From positions 11,138,124 to 11,202,123 of the forward strand of contig NC_054755.1 of NCBI RefSeq assembly GCF_018143015.1: 64,000 nucleotides of DNA. The letters are read 5' to 3'. The stretch comes from Lytechinus variegatus. Taxonomy: Eukaryota > Echinodermata > Echinoidea > Temnopleuroida > Toxopneustidae. Below the pieces are notes generated by a model, which worked only from the letters and a program-made list of their open reading frames with translations, was not told the DNA's origin and made no database searches. Shown one piece after another: positions 24,354-37,300 of the stretch. The position numbers and the translations under genes are program-made. Each line of letters begins with the position of its first letter. The stretch's first letter is position 1.

Positions 24354-24775
24354 TATTCATGACAATCCTTGCACTCAAACCATTACATCAATCAAGCCAG
24401 AAATTTGATTGGCAAGATTGATTTAACGTAATTTCAATAAAATTTTTGCCAAGGAGAGTTAAAATCTGTAAGCTCATATCTTTATGCGACCTAAACGTAA
24501 ATTTCGATAGCACACTGGAATATTTGTTTTCATGTCCTTTTAAAATTCTCAACCAGAAGCCAATTACTCTACATTTAACAAGATTCAGAATGAACCCCCG
24601 TCCTCTCTCCTCATAGACCAAACAATGTCCATAGCATAAATTATGCGCAGATCGTGATGCGCACAAACTTACAGCGATCGCTCTGGGCCTGACCAAATTT
24701 TGATGGCGGTTTGAACATGTTGAAAGCACGTTCGATCTTTCGCTGGGTTCGGTCGCTGCGACCGTAAAAGTAGTA

Positions 24776-27700
24776 TAAGAAATTCAAGATATTTTATGAC
24801 TTTTTATCAACATTTTTATTTAGTTCTGGATGGAATTGGTGATGATGACTGAACACAAGAGCAATGATCAGTTTGATCACAGGAACTCCATATTGTGACT
24901 CCACTCCTCTAATACCCACTAATTACTAAGGCGTTATCTTTTTTTTACAAATTGATAGAGAATCTTTGGGCTTTGACGGATCGACTCCTGCAATTGAAAA
25001 CAGAAAAGAAAAACAAGTCCATAAACATGGAGATTAAAAATCCCAAGAAAAACAAGCTAATTGGTTATGATACGTCCCAACGGCCATGAATATTTTATAG
25101 AGATTCGTAATGTATGGAGGAAATGGCATCAAAATTACGTTCCATAATATTTTTTTACTATTAATACTAACTGAACATTTTACATACTGGTCGCGTAAAC
25201 AGAACCATAAACAACTAGAATGTGTTTATCTAAGCTTTGCATAAGATAACGCAGGGACCCTTACACCCACTAAGGGGCGGAACCACAATTTCATGCCCTG
25301 TGATGGTCAAAGATTTGTACCTAATGACAATGATTTGTTTTAAAACTTATTTTTCTCTAATAGGTTAAGATTGCGGTGCCACCAAAAGAGTATTTACTCA
25401 TAATCTGAGTTTTCGATTGAATGCGTGTTATTTCATGGCACAAGCTTTTGCCAGCTTGTGCTTGCCTGAAAGCAACTGCTCTTTTGTATGTCTTTAGCCC
25501 ACTAGAAATAACTATTAAATATGCTTATTTCAGAAAAATAGCACAGAATGTACAGAATAGCACATTTGAGAAAAAAGTGCAAGTTTTTTCATCACAAAAT
25601 GGATGAACAGTGACGTCAAAAGTCAGTGCACACCGTAGTTCAAAATATATTGCATTATTACAAACCATTTAATAAATTCTTATGAAACGCACTTGGCATA
25701 TAATCATATTGAGAACTATGCTAAGCGAGATCGGTTGACGTTGTCAATACAAGTCGTTTGCATTTTGTGTTGCACCCATATTTGATTAAAACTTTGTTGG
25801 TTTTCAGCATACATTTGACTCGCGTTTTGTCTGTTGAGAAATTCAGAAGTTTACCTGTACTTTTAAAGCATTAATGTGTAAAGATTTAATTTCCGTTGTA
25901 ATTTTGGGGTTGTCCTCTCTAACTTCTTGGATAAATGTTATTTTTATTATTAAGTAGTATTTATAATAAAGTTAAGACCGGAGCAACAGAGGAGGACAGA
26001 GATATGAGCAAATCTATGATTTTTCTATTTTGAGTGAGAAGGATATAAGAAACAACGAAGTAAGACAAAATAGGGGGAAAGAACAGTAACAAAGAGGTAT
26101 AAATCTGTAATGTCGTCTTGCGATTCCCAATTATAAAAATAATTGAAAGAGTTTTAGTGACGATGAAAGTAATAACAATAATGATAATAATTCAAATAAG
26201 GATGATTAAAGACATCAAATGGAATCATCGCTAGAGGGTATTCATTTGTCTCGCAATCTACTATGGTCAACAAGGAAATTCGTGATCACTCTCGCAAAAA
26301 GTGTTCACTAGCTTACAAGTTCACGAGCTTTCGAGTGCCGCTGCAACTCTTTATCAAGTGACGAAAATTGTCTGATATCGTACTTTATTTATACTAAAAT
26401 CCAGTAAATGGAATCATGTTTCGTCACTGGAAGAACAGGATACTGATATCAAATAGCCACACAAATTTAAAGCGAAGTTAGTACAAAAACAATCTTTCTC
26501 TTCCACTAATATCAGTATGTAAATATTTTAATAGCGCTAAGTGCAGTGTTTCTAAGCGCTTACAGTATTATCCAGGCTTCAGCACATTCTATCCTGATTT
26601 GGCGCTCGGGCTTTCAAGGAAATTCTTCCTACCGGTTTCGCATCACTACGCTTGAATGAAAACAACCTTGCCCTAAGATTAGGGATTTGAATCCCGAACC
26701 TAATGGTTTAATGGTCCAATGAACCACAACATCTTTGCATAATTTTGCGTGCATTATCAAGCGTAGATATGAAACAACTTTTCATTTCATTTATTTTCCA
26801 GTATTTTTTATGAACGCCTTGACACGTGCAGGCGCACAACGAGATCATTAAATTAGGACCAACGTCGTCATTTTAAGATACTTGTCAAATTATCTTAACG
26901 AGTCCAACAACGTCATGTTCCTCTGGCAGATTCGGCTTTCAAGAATTCTAAAAGGGTTTGTAGTAATGTTAATTATTAACAAGAGATTAAAAGAAATTCA
27001 TGCAACAGGGAAAACATTCTCTATTCCTATACCATATGATAATTAAAAACACCCCCAGAAATATTCAATTCAGGCATACGTTTTAGCTAGTTCCCCGGCA
27101 TCTACGATTGAAAAGGTGATTATAACAAAATTATATTATGACGGATTCTTAAGCGGTATATGTTCATAAGGTGTTACCACGCGGGGTAAATAATCATTCT
27201 ATTCTTTATCATGTTTATTGTCTCTATATCTGCTTTTCCTCAATCGAGTGTCCACAGGCACAGGTAACATCCTTCATGATAGTTTGTACCGAGTACACTT
27301 CCAATAGACCCCACTCCATCTTTTCATTCGGTAGCGAACTTCGCTTGTTCATATTTAATTAACAAATTCGTCAGCAGAATTGTTATCATTTTAGTAGCAC
27401 ACATACACGATGACGGTACCAACTGCCCTTTTTCTTTTACTATCAGATTTGGTTATTAAATGGAGGAAACGACTGTTACAGTCAAGGGAGTGTAAGGTTT
27501 GAAAAGTGTACTTGTCGGGGAGGGGGTGGAGGGAGAGAAGTAGATGGAGGGAGAGAAAAAGAGAAATTGACTAGGAGAAAGAAAGAGAGAGAGAGATGTT
27601 GAGAGTTGTACAGGAAGACGATGTGTTTTGCGCGGTTTTGAAAGATAAGCTGAATTGCTAACTACTTTATAATAAATAATCTAAGCAGGAAAGACCCATT

Positions 27701-28498
27701 ACCGTGATGAATAATTGACATTTTTTTGTTATCGGGAATATAAAGATTCGATGTACGAGATGGGGCTGCTCAATTTGATTATGAGAGAGTGCTTGTACAC
27801 GATGCTTGTGGGGTCTGAAGTCGTTCGTTTCGGAAGGGTCATACGATAATTATGGGGAAAATATTTCATAAAACGCATATATAAACATAAATAATAATAA
27901 TAACTGTGATGATGATAATAATGTTCAGTTCTTCTATAGCGCATTGCATATACCATTATATCTAGGTGCTTTTAAATACTTAATATTGATATTAATACCT
28001 TGTCTTTTTTACAGCGCACAAGTATTTTGAGGAATAAATTCATGCCAGGTACCAATTTACCTTAACTGGGTTAGGCACAGCACAATCTGGGTCAATTTCT
28101 TGCATGAATATCACTGCATTATGATGTAACAAAGATTTAAATAATGTACTATATATACACACTCACCACCAAACGCACACACGCACCCAGATCCGTGCAC
28201 CCCACAACATATAAACAGACACACACTATGTATACTTATCTACCAAAATAACTGAAACAGATAAGCCTCAAATGAAAATAATGAGATGTTTTAATTTGCA
28301 TTTTTACTCAAAACGAAATTTCCAAATCTTCAATCATCAAATCCAAGGAATCTTACTTTCTGATCATACTTCTTGTTTGATAAATATATCTCATTTTCCA
28401 AGAGAGAAATGTTCACAAGAAAGCAATGAATACTTATTCTACTTCGGCAATCAAGCCTTCTCTCTATGCCCAAATAACTACATCAAAATCTTGCAGGT
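24776..28498. other. Intergenic, no gene seen
   Basis: AT-rich sequence without coding signal. It holds a purine-rich stretch (27,515-27,600), a possible tRNA-like remnant at 26,664-26,735 (listed separately) and AAT/GCGC repeat pieces at 26,530-26,590 and 27,890-28,030. Confidence 0.4.
26664..26735 (-). repeat. tRNA-like sequence (SINE head)
   Basis: Minus strand shows TTGTGGTTCATTGGACC as an A-box-like segment and GATTCAAATCCC as a B-box-like segment with appropriate spacing. Stems are poor. Confidence 0.4.
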
Positions 28499-28697
28499 CA
28501 AAGAAATCATTTCTGATAAACAATATCCTCACGCCTTTTCACTTGACAAACACGTGACTAAGAAAGTCCCAAAGAGCAACCTCTTACTTTGTCAATCCAT
28601 AGAAATTATTTCTAAATAACAATATCCTCATGCCTTATGACTTGACAAACACGTGACTAAGAAAGTCCCCAAAATGCAACTTCATACTTAGCAAATC
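28499..28697 (+). repeat. ~99-bp tandem duplication
   Basis: AACAATATCCTCA at 28,519 and again at 28,618, each followed by GCCTT, CTTGACAAACACGTGACTAA and GAAAGTCCC. The units are nearly the same over their length. The open frame 28,272-28,619 runs into the first unit and has no recognisable domain. Confidence 0.75.
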
Positions 28698-29819
28698 CGT
28701 AGCTTACTTGCATACACGAAATTATTATGGCATTTGAAACAATACGTTATCATGTTTATTCGAATTTCTAGATAGCAGTGATACGCAGACTAATTGGCTC
28801 ATTGCCAGCGATTGCGCACTCGATCAATTCGCTGGTCAAGTGCTTAATCTACGTTTTAATGGCAACAATCATTATACTGCTACTTCAATATAGACCCATT
28901 AAGAAAGTATAAATGTGTGTTTTTTCTGGGTTTTTATACAACAGATAATATTCTCTATTTAAGTTTGCTTTCTTGTGGCATAACACAAATAAACCTCGTC
29001 AACTAGGTTCATTGAAAATGGTAAACTTTATAAACTGTATTTTGCCTATAGTAACCTATTGTAATTCACTTTTTACATAAGACAGGCAATGACAGGTCAA
29101 TCATATTACAATCAGAAATTAGGTTCATTGAGCAACACGGTTTCCCATTTTCGTCAAACTATTACACATATGCTTATTATATCACCGTCTAATTTACAAG
29201 ACCCTGTCTTCGTATTCCTCTTGGTTTATTGGTAAAGGCATTTAATTTTTTTTAATGTATTTAAATATGTATTTAAAATATATGAGAAGCATACCAAGTG
29301 AATATTAGCATGGGCGTAAAAATACGGGGGAGGGGGGCTCTTGCCGACCTTGCGACCAAACGATCAAGAAAAAAAGAGAAAAGGAAAAGGATAAGGGTGA
29401 AATATGATATTGTTCTCCGAATACTATGTCAAAATCTATCACAAACTTGGATTTTTGTAATAAAGCAACTTCTTATTAATTTTACGCGATATAACATATC
29501 GAGCCCCTTATTTTTTTCGCTCATTAAACCACTGGATATTAGCAACTCCATAATACTACATGACCCATGTTTTAATTTGATTCGTCAAAATATTCAGTTA
29601 TCGCGAGAACGATATACGGTATATTGAAATATGTAATAACATTTGACCTCGATACTTATTATAGTATCGTACCCATACTACATGAAACTTGTTTTTTGTT
29701 TTAAAATAAATCGTCACACATTTTTTTTATCGCGAAATCGAAAAGATGAAGGACAGAGGGGAGGGGGAACGATGCGATAAGGTATAATGCTTCCAGTAGG
29801 GTGAAGATACAAGAAGTGA

Positions 29820-30390
29820 GCATTAATCCCTTTTCAGCCTCCCCCCTCAGGCACACATCCTCACCTCTCGCATACACACACACACCCTCACATGTGACTA
29901 TCTTAATATTGTGAAAATGTACTAATCTACTGGGGTGGGAATGGGTAAATAATTAAAATAATGTCTAAGATTGTCTATTTTAAATTGAGTGCGAACAATT
30001 TATATACTTGAAAATACGTTCATATCTACTGGAGATTTGAATCATTCTATTTTGATTCCCCCTCGGCACACACACTTTCATCCTCTTTCCCACAAACACA
30101 CACACACCCACATGGAACCGCCACTGACTTTTTTACATTGCGTAGTTACAATAAGCAAATTGAGCAGTAATCCCTTTTTAGCCCCCCCCCCTCAAGCACA
30201 CCCACGCTGCACAAACACACACTCTCACATGTGACCACCACTGCCTTGATATTGTGGAAACCGTACCAATCTATAGTGGGGTGCGATCTAATTACTTAAT
30301 TTAATAAAGTCATCTGTCTGGAGTACGAACAATTATTCATTTTATGATAAGTTTATATCTACTGGAGATTTGAATCGCGATTTTTATTCA
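29820..30390 (+). repeat. ~345-bp tandem duplication with CA-rich segments
   Basis: Two units share, in order, AGCA(T/G)TAATCCCTTTT, a C run, CACACA-rich sequence, CTCACATGTGAC, ATATTGTG, a TCTA..GGGG block, GTACGAACAATT or GTGCGAACAATT, and CATATCTACTGGAGATTTGAATC. Diverged, so not recent. Confidence 0.6.
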
Positions 30391-30439
30391 AATAAGAAAT
30401 TTATGGATGCACATATAGTTTACGACAGCATAACCGGTT

Positions 30440-30655
30440 GGTCTAATATCCGTGTAATTTTGCCCAATTAACATTTGGTCAAATTATACCAAATGGTATA
30501 TGGACCTAATGGATTTTAGACCAACTGGTTATTAGACGAAATTGTGAGTGGACGAATGGCAAATACACCATGTGAATAGTGGGCGAACTGATGTTAGGAA
30601 AAAATGATAGTAGACGGGTTGGTAATTGGACGAATTGGCATTAAATCAACCGAAA
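30440..30655 (+). repeat. Degenerate ~20-bp repeats (GGACGAATTGGCATTA type)
   Basis: Short phrases such as TTAGACCAACTGG, TTAGACGAAATTG, GTGGACGAATGGC, GTAGACGGGTTGG and TTGGACGAATTGGC follow one another at roughly 20-base steps. This is a decayed minisatellite and no coding signal is present. Confidence 0.45.
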
Positions 30656-32111
30656 ATAAACCACTGGCAAGAATCGGAAAGTCACTTTAATTTTCCACTG
30701 ACATAATAGTTCTTTTTTTAATAGTTCGCAAGGAATCCAACTCCCACCATGTGAGCCCAGCATGATGCATATTACATATATTACACTCGTTACTCTCCAA
30801 TTATGTCCATATGCATAACAAAATAAGTTCATTCTCACAAATTTAGACCAACACTTCAAGAGATTTTTCTTTTCATCTTAAATCACTTGTAGACCATTTC
30901 AAACAGATATAAGAGAATTTCCCTTTGATTAACAACAAATAAATAGGCTTGGATAGGTAATCATTTAACATTAATTATATAGTCACACCGTCAAAACACA
31001 CATTTTTTGTTTTAATATCTCCGAGATGCTTTGCATATTCCGGCATTTACACCCCCTTATATCGGTCTGAGACCACTTAGTCTATATATAACGAGATCCC
31101 TTTATGAACCAAATTTTATTGGCATAAGTGAAAAAAATGCATGTACGTATATATTAGACAATTTGACAATGAGACAAATTTAGTATTAGACAAAAATATC
31201 GTTGGACCAAACAAAACAAAGTGGATGTAGCCATTATGTCGTTTGGGGATTTGAGAGTTATTCCACCTGCTAGTAAACTAAGGGCATAGAAATCAATATA
31301 GGCTAACTCTAATTCTAGCCATATTCTAATGGGCCTTTACAATTACAAATATAAAGCAGGATAATAAACCATATTCTGTGCAATTATAAAAACGCAATTA
31401 CTAAACGAACTGAGAGAAAGTCAACTCATGATAAGGTCCCAATATTCTTTTTTATCTCATATTTCTAATCAAGGTCATTCAAATGCAGTGGTGATTTAAG
31501 AGTTACACAAGCTTGTTGGAATTAATTTCAGTTTTGTTCCAAAAGGAGCTAAATCCGCTATACGGATATTTTTCCTATTTTACATGTATTCATTTTTTAG
31601 GTACATGTTGTGGATACAAGTTTACACTATCAGTGGAAATTTTGATCAAAATAACAGAATTTTGCAATTTTTACGAATATTCTTTTGATTTAGCTCCTTT
31701 TGGAATTAGATATCGAAAAGCCAACGTCCTTCAAAAGATGAGAATACATTTTTTTGTAATTGCTAATGGATAAACTTCAGAAAAGATGGGAAATGTACTC
31801 TGCCAGTCATCTTTATGTGTTTCGTGTTCAATTTCCAATATCAAACATGTTTAAATTGGCAAAAATAGACATTTTACTAAGGTATATGTTCCAAATGGAG
31901 CTACATCAATGAAAATGTAATTTAAACAACTCTTTGAAAATTGATAATGAATGCTAGATTTTTGAAAACATAATTAATTAATCTAAGATGACAGTACTAT
32001 CAAGTATATCAAAATAAAACAGCAGTGGCTTATGGAAAGTGTTGAATAATAAAACTTGATTTACAGAAAAATACCAAAAGTGGTTTTAGCCCCTTTTGAA
32101 ACAAAACTCTT

Positions 32112-32481
32112 AATTTGTAGTAAAATCATGCATGCATATTGACGAATACATACCAAAAAATGCCAAAGTGGTTGCAATTGTTCGTGCTAAGATTTGCTTC
32201 AAACTTGATGTATTTCGAAACCGACAAATACTATCAATCTCCATGGAAATCTCATTTTTTGTAAATACATTAAGAAAACCCATGCATGATTAGTTAAATT
32301 TGTAGTAAAATCATGCATGCATATTGACGAATACATACCAAAAAATGCCAAAGTGGTTGCAATTGTTCGTGCTAAGATTTGCTTCATACTTGAAGTATTT
32401 GGAAACCGACAAATACTATCAATTCCATGGAAATTCCATTTTTTGTAAATACATTAAGAAACCCATGCATGATTAGTTAAT
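32112..32481 (+). repeat. 185-bp tandem duplication
   Basis: AATTTGTAGTAAAATCATGC at about 32,112 recurs at about 32,297. The following ~185 bases are nearly identical in both, with a handful of substitutions (for example CTTCAAACTTGATGTA against CTTCATACTTGAAGTA). The duplication is fairly recent. Confidence 0.85.
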
Positions 32482-34023
32482 TCAAACAACAATAACTATA
32501 AATCTAGAATTGGAACTCAAAGTATACATGGTATACAACTAACACTGTATTTCGAGATGTAGAGTTAAAATCACTCGCGAGTTCTTGCAAAGATGTTCTT
32601 AATCATGTAAAAGCAATATTCACAAATTAATATTGTTACGCTTTCTTCCATTGAATTAATTTTAGTATGGATTCCGTAGAACAAAGACTGCTTAATTTGG
32701 AAACAAGTATCATGCACGTAGCTCTAATTATGTACAGGAAATCGATTTCAATATCAAAGAATTTTACCAAAGATAGTGTATATACATGTACATTATATGC
32801 TTTTTCACAAAATATAATTAATAGAATATTTTGCCTGATTATTATGGTTGTCCTGATAGTTACATTTATAACGGTTTTAATGAAATATGAGTCTATATAT
32901 TGTATTTTACATAAAATCATCGACTCTGTAAAACTTAAGGCAGAACAAGGCACATTACTTTCGCTTCCACTACACAATCACTAAAACACTAATAACTCTT
33001 TTCGAAGAAATTGCGTCTTAATCCCCCACCTTTCCAGTATTAATCAGTATTCTTTTTAAAAATCAAAATAGTACTGCTGTATATGGGACGACATGATAAC
33101 AGCCTTAAATATGCTATCCCGAAAGCAACCACAAATACCTACAAGCCCTCTTTCTTCCCGCGTACTGTCAACATTTTGAATCACCTTTACCAGGATCTCT
33201 TGTAATAGGAACAAACCCAGCTGTATTTAGAGAGGCAGCACTGCCATTTATCCGTGTGATGCAGCCTCCTGTGGCCCTCTTATGCTGTAAACCAAGAGGC
33301 ATCTTTTACTTGCATGGTGCACTCACTTATTTCAAATTACTTCACCATGGCACCTCGCACTGATACACAGAATGTTTTCATCCCGGGATAGGTTTGAAGC
33401 TGCTAAAATGGATTAATCTTCAAGGTTCAAGGATATGCATTTATATCATTCACCACATTATTAGCACGAATAAAAGGTACATTTATGTAAACCTAGGGAC
33501 ATTGAATTTCTATTTTTTAGCAATGAAATCTTCTTCTTCTGTCATCATTTGAGTCTTCATAAAAAATAAAATTTGATTACCAAATTAAGTTTAAGTGTCC
33601 TCTGTTGGCTAATTGGAACCCTGATATTTTATGGCGATCTAGAATCGCAATCGCTTTCGGTTCAATATCTATATATTAGCTCGTATTATGTCAAGTGCTA
33701 AATGAATACAAGAAAATATAGCAAACTTGTAATATTTTATTAACATCAATTTTTTTTGTTACATTAGTGAATTACTTTTGTAGGATCTAACCTTAAGAAA
33801 AATCGATATCTAAAAAGAAAATACCACTAAACGGCGACAATAAGCTAAATCATCCCACCCCCAACAACAAAAAAATAATTTTAAAAATAAATAAACGAAT
33901 AAAAAATACGTTAGTACACCGAAACAATATAATAATGTTTGTATATACATCTGTACACAGCTTGGCTGAAATGCACACATACATGGATATAAAATTATTC
34001 TATCATTATATGACTTACAATTT

Positions 34024-34029
34024 TTTATT
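34024..34029 (-). promoter_or_regulatory. Candidate polyadenylation signal for the adhesion GPCR
   Basis: AATAAA on the minus strand about 220 bases beyond the proposed stop codon. Position fits, but the region is AT-rich, so chance occurrence is possible. Confidence 0.3.
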
Positions 34030-34246
34030 AATATTTCATGCGAAAATATAGGTTTCTTGACAGTGCCCCCTCTTCACAGAACTAAATTCGTATGAAAAAT
34101 AAAGCACTCATGAGGGTATGAATTATGTATACTATAAAATTTATGTGATGTTCTGTGTAGATAAAGCTACAAATAAATTAAATAAATACAATCACACATA
34201 TTTACAAGATATATGACCTCAATATTGACCAAGTGATATGGCCAAA

Positions 34247-34301
34247 TTAATGCGCCATCTGGCATTCTTGACGAGTCGAAAGAGTGTCATCGTACCCATC
34301 A
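34247..34301 (-). CDS. Adhesion GPCR exon n: C-terminus and stop
   Basis: 55 bp; acceptor TTGATTTAG fits the incoming phase and opens DGYDDTLSTRQECQMAH followed by TAA. The tail is short and does not end in a PDZ-binding motif that I recognise. This last exon rests on phase and splice site only, so it is less certain. Confidence 0.6.
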
Positions 34302-37300
34302 CTAAATCAAAAAGCTACACCGTTAGCAATGCAGGTCACATGTTGTTCACATTCGCTGGACCAAAGATATTCCTATATTACTGCGTGTATATCATACACT
34401 CTCGCGAACACAGTCATTGTGTATTCAACTATAAATGATTAATTAATTCCATCAATTTCTCTCGAGTTTAGCAACTCATGCGCACAACTACTTCCATATA
34501 ACTTAGTAAGAACATAGACAATTCACATGCTTTAATATTACGTTAGGAGATATTTTTGTCAAGGTAAAAAGCAAGGTTATTTTTTCAAGGTGAATTTATA
34601 AGGCAAGACAACACGCTTTATCATACAAAGTAAAATTTTATCAATCAAAATGCTCCAACTTTTCATGATTACTTAGTCACGATAGTTCATGCATTGCGTC
34701 AACGTTAGCCATAGTCTGAAGAGATGTGACTGTATAACACTCAGGCCTATCGAGCATCGACCCCGTTATCCAACAGGGAAACATTTTCTTCCCTCTTTTG
34801 CTCAAAAAGTAGAAGTAACTGTAGTAGACCTTTGGACTCCTGATTTCGATGTCCAGGAGCTATCCTTAACTCGTCGATGTATTCGATTTTTCAATACCGC
34901 CTTAATCTAAAAATAGACGAAGAAGAGAGAATGACATGATTATTAGTTGAAATCAGCTTATTTTCAGATCTCATCAATAGATATTTCCAGAAAGACATTT
35001 ATTACCGTCACACCATGACCCTTTTAATACATCTTAATTTCACATTTATTTTGTCGTATCGATGAAAAATAAACTGCAAAATATATATGAAGGGATGGGA
35101 AGTGATAATGTTAAATCTGTTTATTTCATTTTCTACACTCTTAAAAATGTTGGGCAACACACTGTTGACACAATAATTGGTCAAAACTTTATCAAATTCT
35201 GGGTAGTTTTTAACTGATAATGTGTGCTTTGAGTAAAACATTACACAGTTTTGTTTGAAAACTTCCCAGAGTTGGATAATATTTAACCAATTGCTACGTA
35301 GACAGTATGTTGCCCAAAATTTTAAGAGTGTATAGTCATGAGAATGCGATTATTGGATTAGAAATATGATTATTTTATCCAGATGAACAATAATTACCAA
35401 AGGCATATCTACATTGATTGAACAAATAAAGACTTACATCTGGCACTTGGAGGCAGTGGAAAATGAGAATACAGATCCCCTAAAATGGAAGAATATTAAT
35501 TAATATAAATATTAATTCAAGAAAATTGATAATTTGAGGCTTTATTTGATCTGCTTGTAGTTATCTGCATCTGTCTGCATGTCGTATAATGATTACATCA
35601 GTATAGCATTTGCATAACCAATAGCACAAAATAAATCTATAAAAAAACTACTTGTAACTATATACAAATGTCTATTTGATCATAAAATGAACTTTCACCA
35701 TGTACAGTAAAAAACCATGTTTCTTTTAGTAGAATTGTTGGGTCGATTGCTCCTCTATGTCCCCGAGCTACACAAGAGTGGAATATACTCTAATGTGATT
35801 AATCGATTAAATTAAAAAAAACGTTAAATGATTATCTTACGGGGTTTGACGATTTGAGGAAGAATGGTGGTCGAGTGGTTTAACGCGCCTAACTAGCCAC
35901 ATGTATATCCTGGGGGTGTTTCACAAAGATTTAAGCATGACTTAAGTCGCACTTAAATGCCGACGCGCACATGATATGCAACACGCGATCTTATTGATAG
36001 ATACGCATTAGTGCGCGTCCTCATGACACGATCTGACCAATGCGGTCAAGCCTTTCATACCATACGCAACTCGGTATTTAAGTGCGACTCTAAGTCAAAC
36101 TTAAATCTTTGTGAAACACCCCCCAGGTTAGATTACCGGCCACAAGATTCACTGTCATCGTGAGCATGTTATTTTATCAACAGTAAGTACCCTTTGTCAC
36201 ACTTCAAAAATAAATGTAAATACTGTAGTCATGGTAGTCAGTCATCATAGTACCAATGTGCGTACGTACACTAAGGGAATTATTTCAGTACATACCTGCA
36301 TTCCGAAAGAGATGATGAAAAGATATTGAAAGAAGATCACGTGATCAGATTTGGTGATACTTGTGATGGCCCCCGCAAACCACGTGAGACCCAGTATTGG
36401 AAGGAGTATCAGCATGGCACGAGTCATTGCCCTAATAGTTATCAAAATGGTAATGGTATTGATGATTAATCGTCAAATATGCGTATTATTGTTATCATGA
36501 TTGTAATTATTATTATTATTATCGCTTTTATAACTGTTATTATTATTATATTCATATTGATTAACTCATCGGTGAAATGTATGAATTAATGTGAATCGAT
36601 TTTAATGATATTAGGTTTTCTGCCAAAATAAAAAGTTGCGATACGTGAACCTCACCCTTTCAAGACACGAGACATTGGTATTGATTTTTAAAAAGACTTA
36701 CTTGAATTTCTCCAACTCGTCTTTCTTGGCATTGGCTTTGAGAGCCATGAAGGACTTCATCACAAAGAAAAGGATCATCGAGTTGAACTGCAAATACACA
36801 CGAAAAACAAACATTTAACACCAGAAAAGAAAAAATGCCATTAGCAAAATCTACATCAAAACAGGGTATTAAACAACTAATAATATCACTGAAAGGTAAC
36901 GGGAATGTATATAGTCACATCTTTTCAATAACATTGCGATATATAGTTCAAGACATTAAATTCTAACGCCGGACATATAGTGGTTCAGAATTGGGGCTCA
37001 TATAACCATTATGATTATAGACACTGTCTTGTGACATTTGACACATTAATACAGGAACCTCAATATCAAATCTGAAGTCTAATCCACTGAGCCACAACTG
37101 CTCCAACAGTCAACATAGATCTAGTAAGGTATCGAATTATTTCGTTACCCCCCAAAAAAAAAAATATAATGATAATACTAAAATAAGAAGCACATTGTGG
37201 AAGATGCTGGGAAAGATGCATCGTTAAGATCGGGCGTTGAGATCCATTAAATCTATAAAACATAAAAGAGCAAAACAACACACAAAATCGTATTCCCGAA

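Larger units (their letters stand above)
22920..24775. mobile_element. Probable TIR element with GCGACCGAT subterminal repeats
   Basis: Words of the type CAGCGACCGAT or its complement ATCGGTCGCTG occur at least eight times between 22,935 and 23,230 and again as CGCTGGGTTCGGTCGCTGCG at 24,733-24,755. The two clusters are in opposite orientation and enclose about 1.5 kb. This is what a non-autonomous DNA transposon with transposase-binding arrays near both ends would look like. The exact termini and a target duplication were not found. Confidence 0.45.

Noticed and set aside
28272..28619. 115-codon open frame
   Set aside because: Runs into a tandem duplication and shows no motif. The related second unit is not open in the same way.
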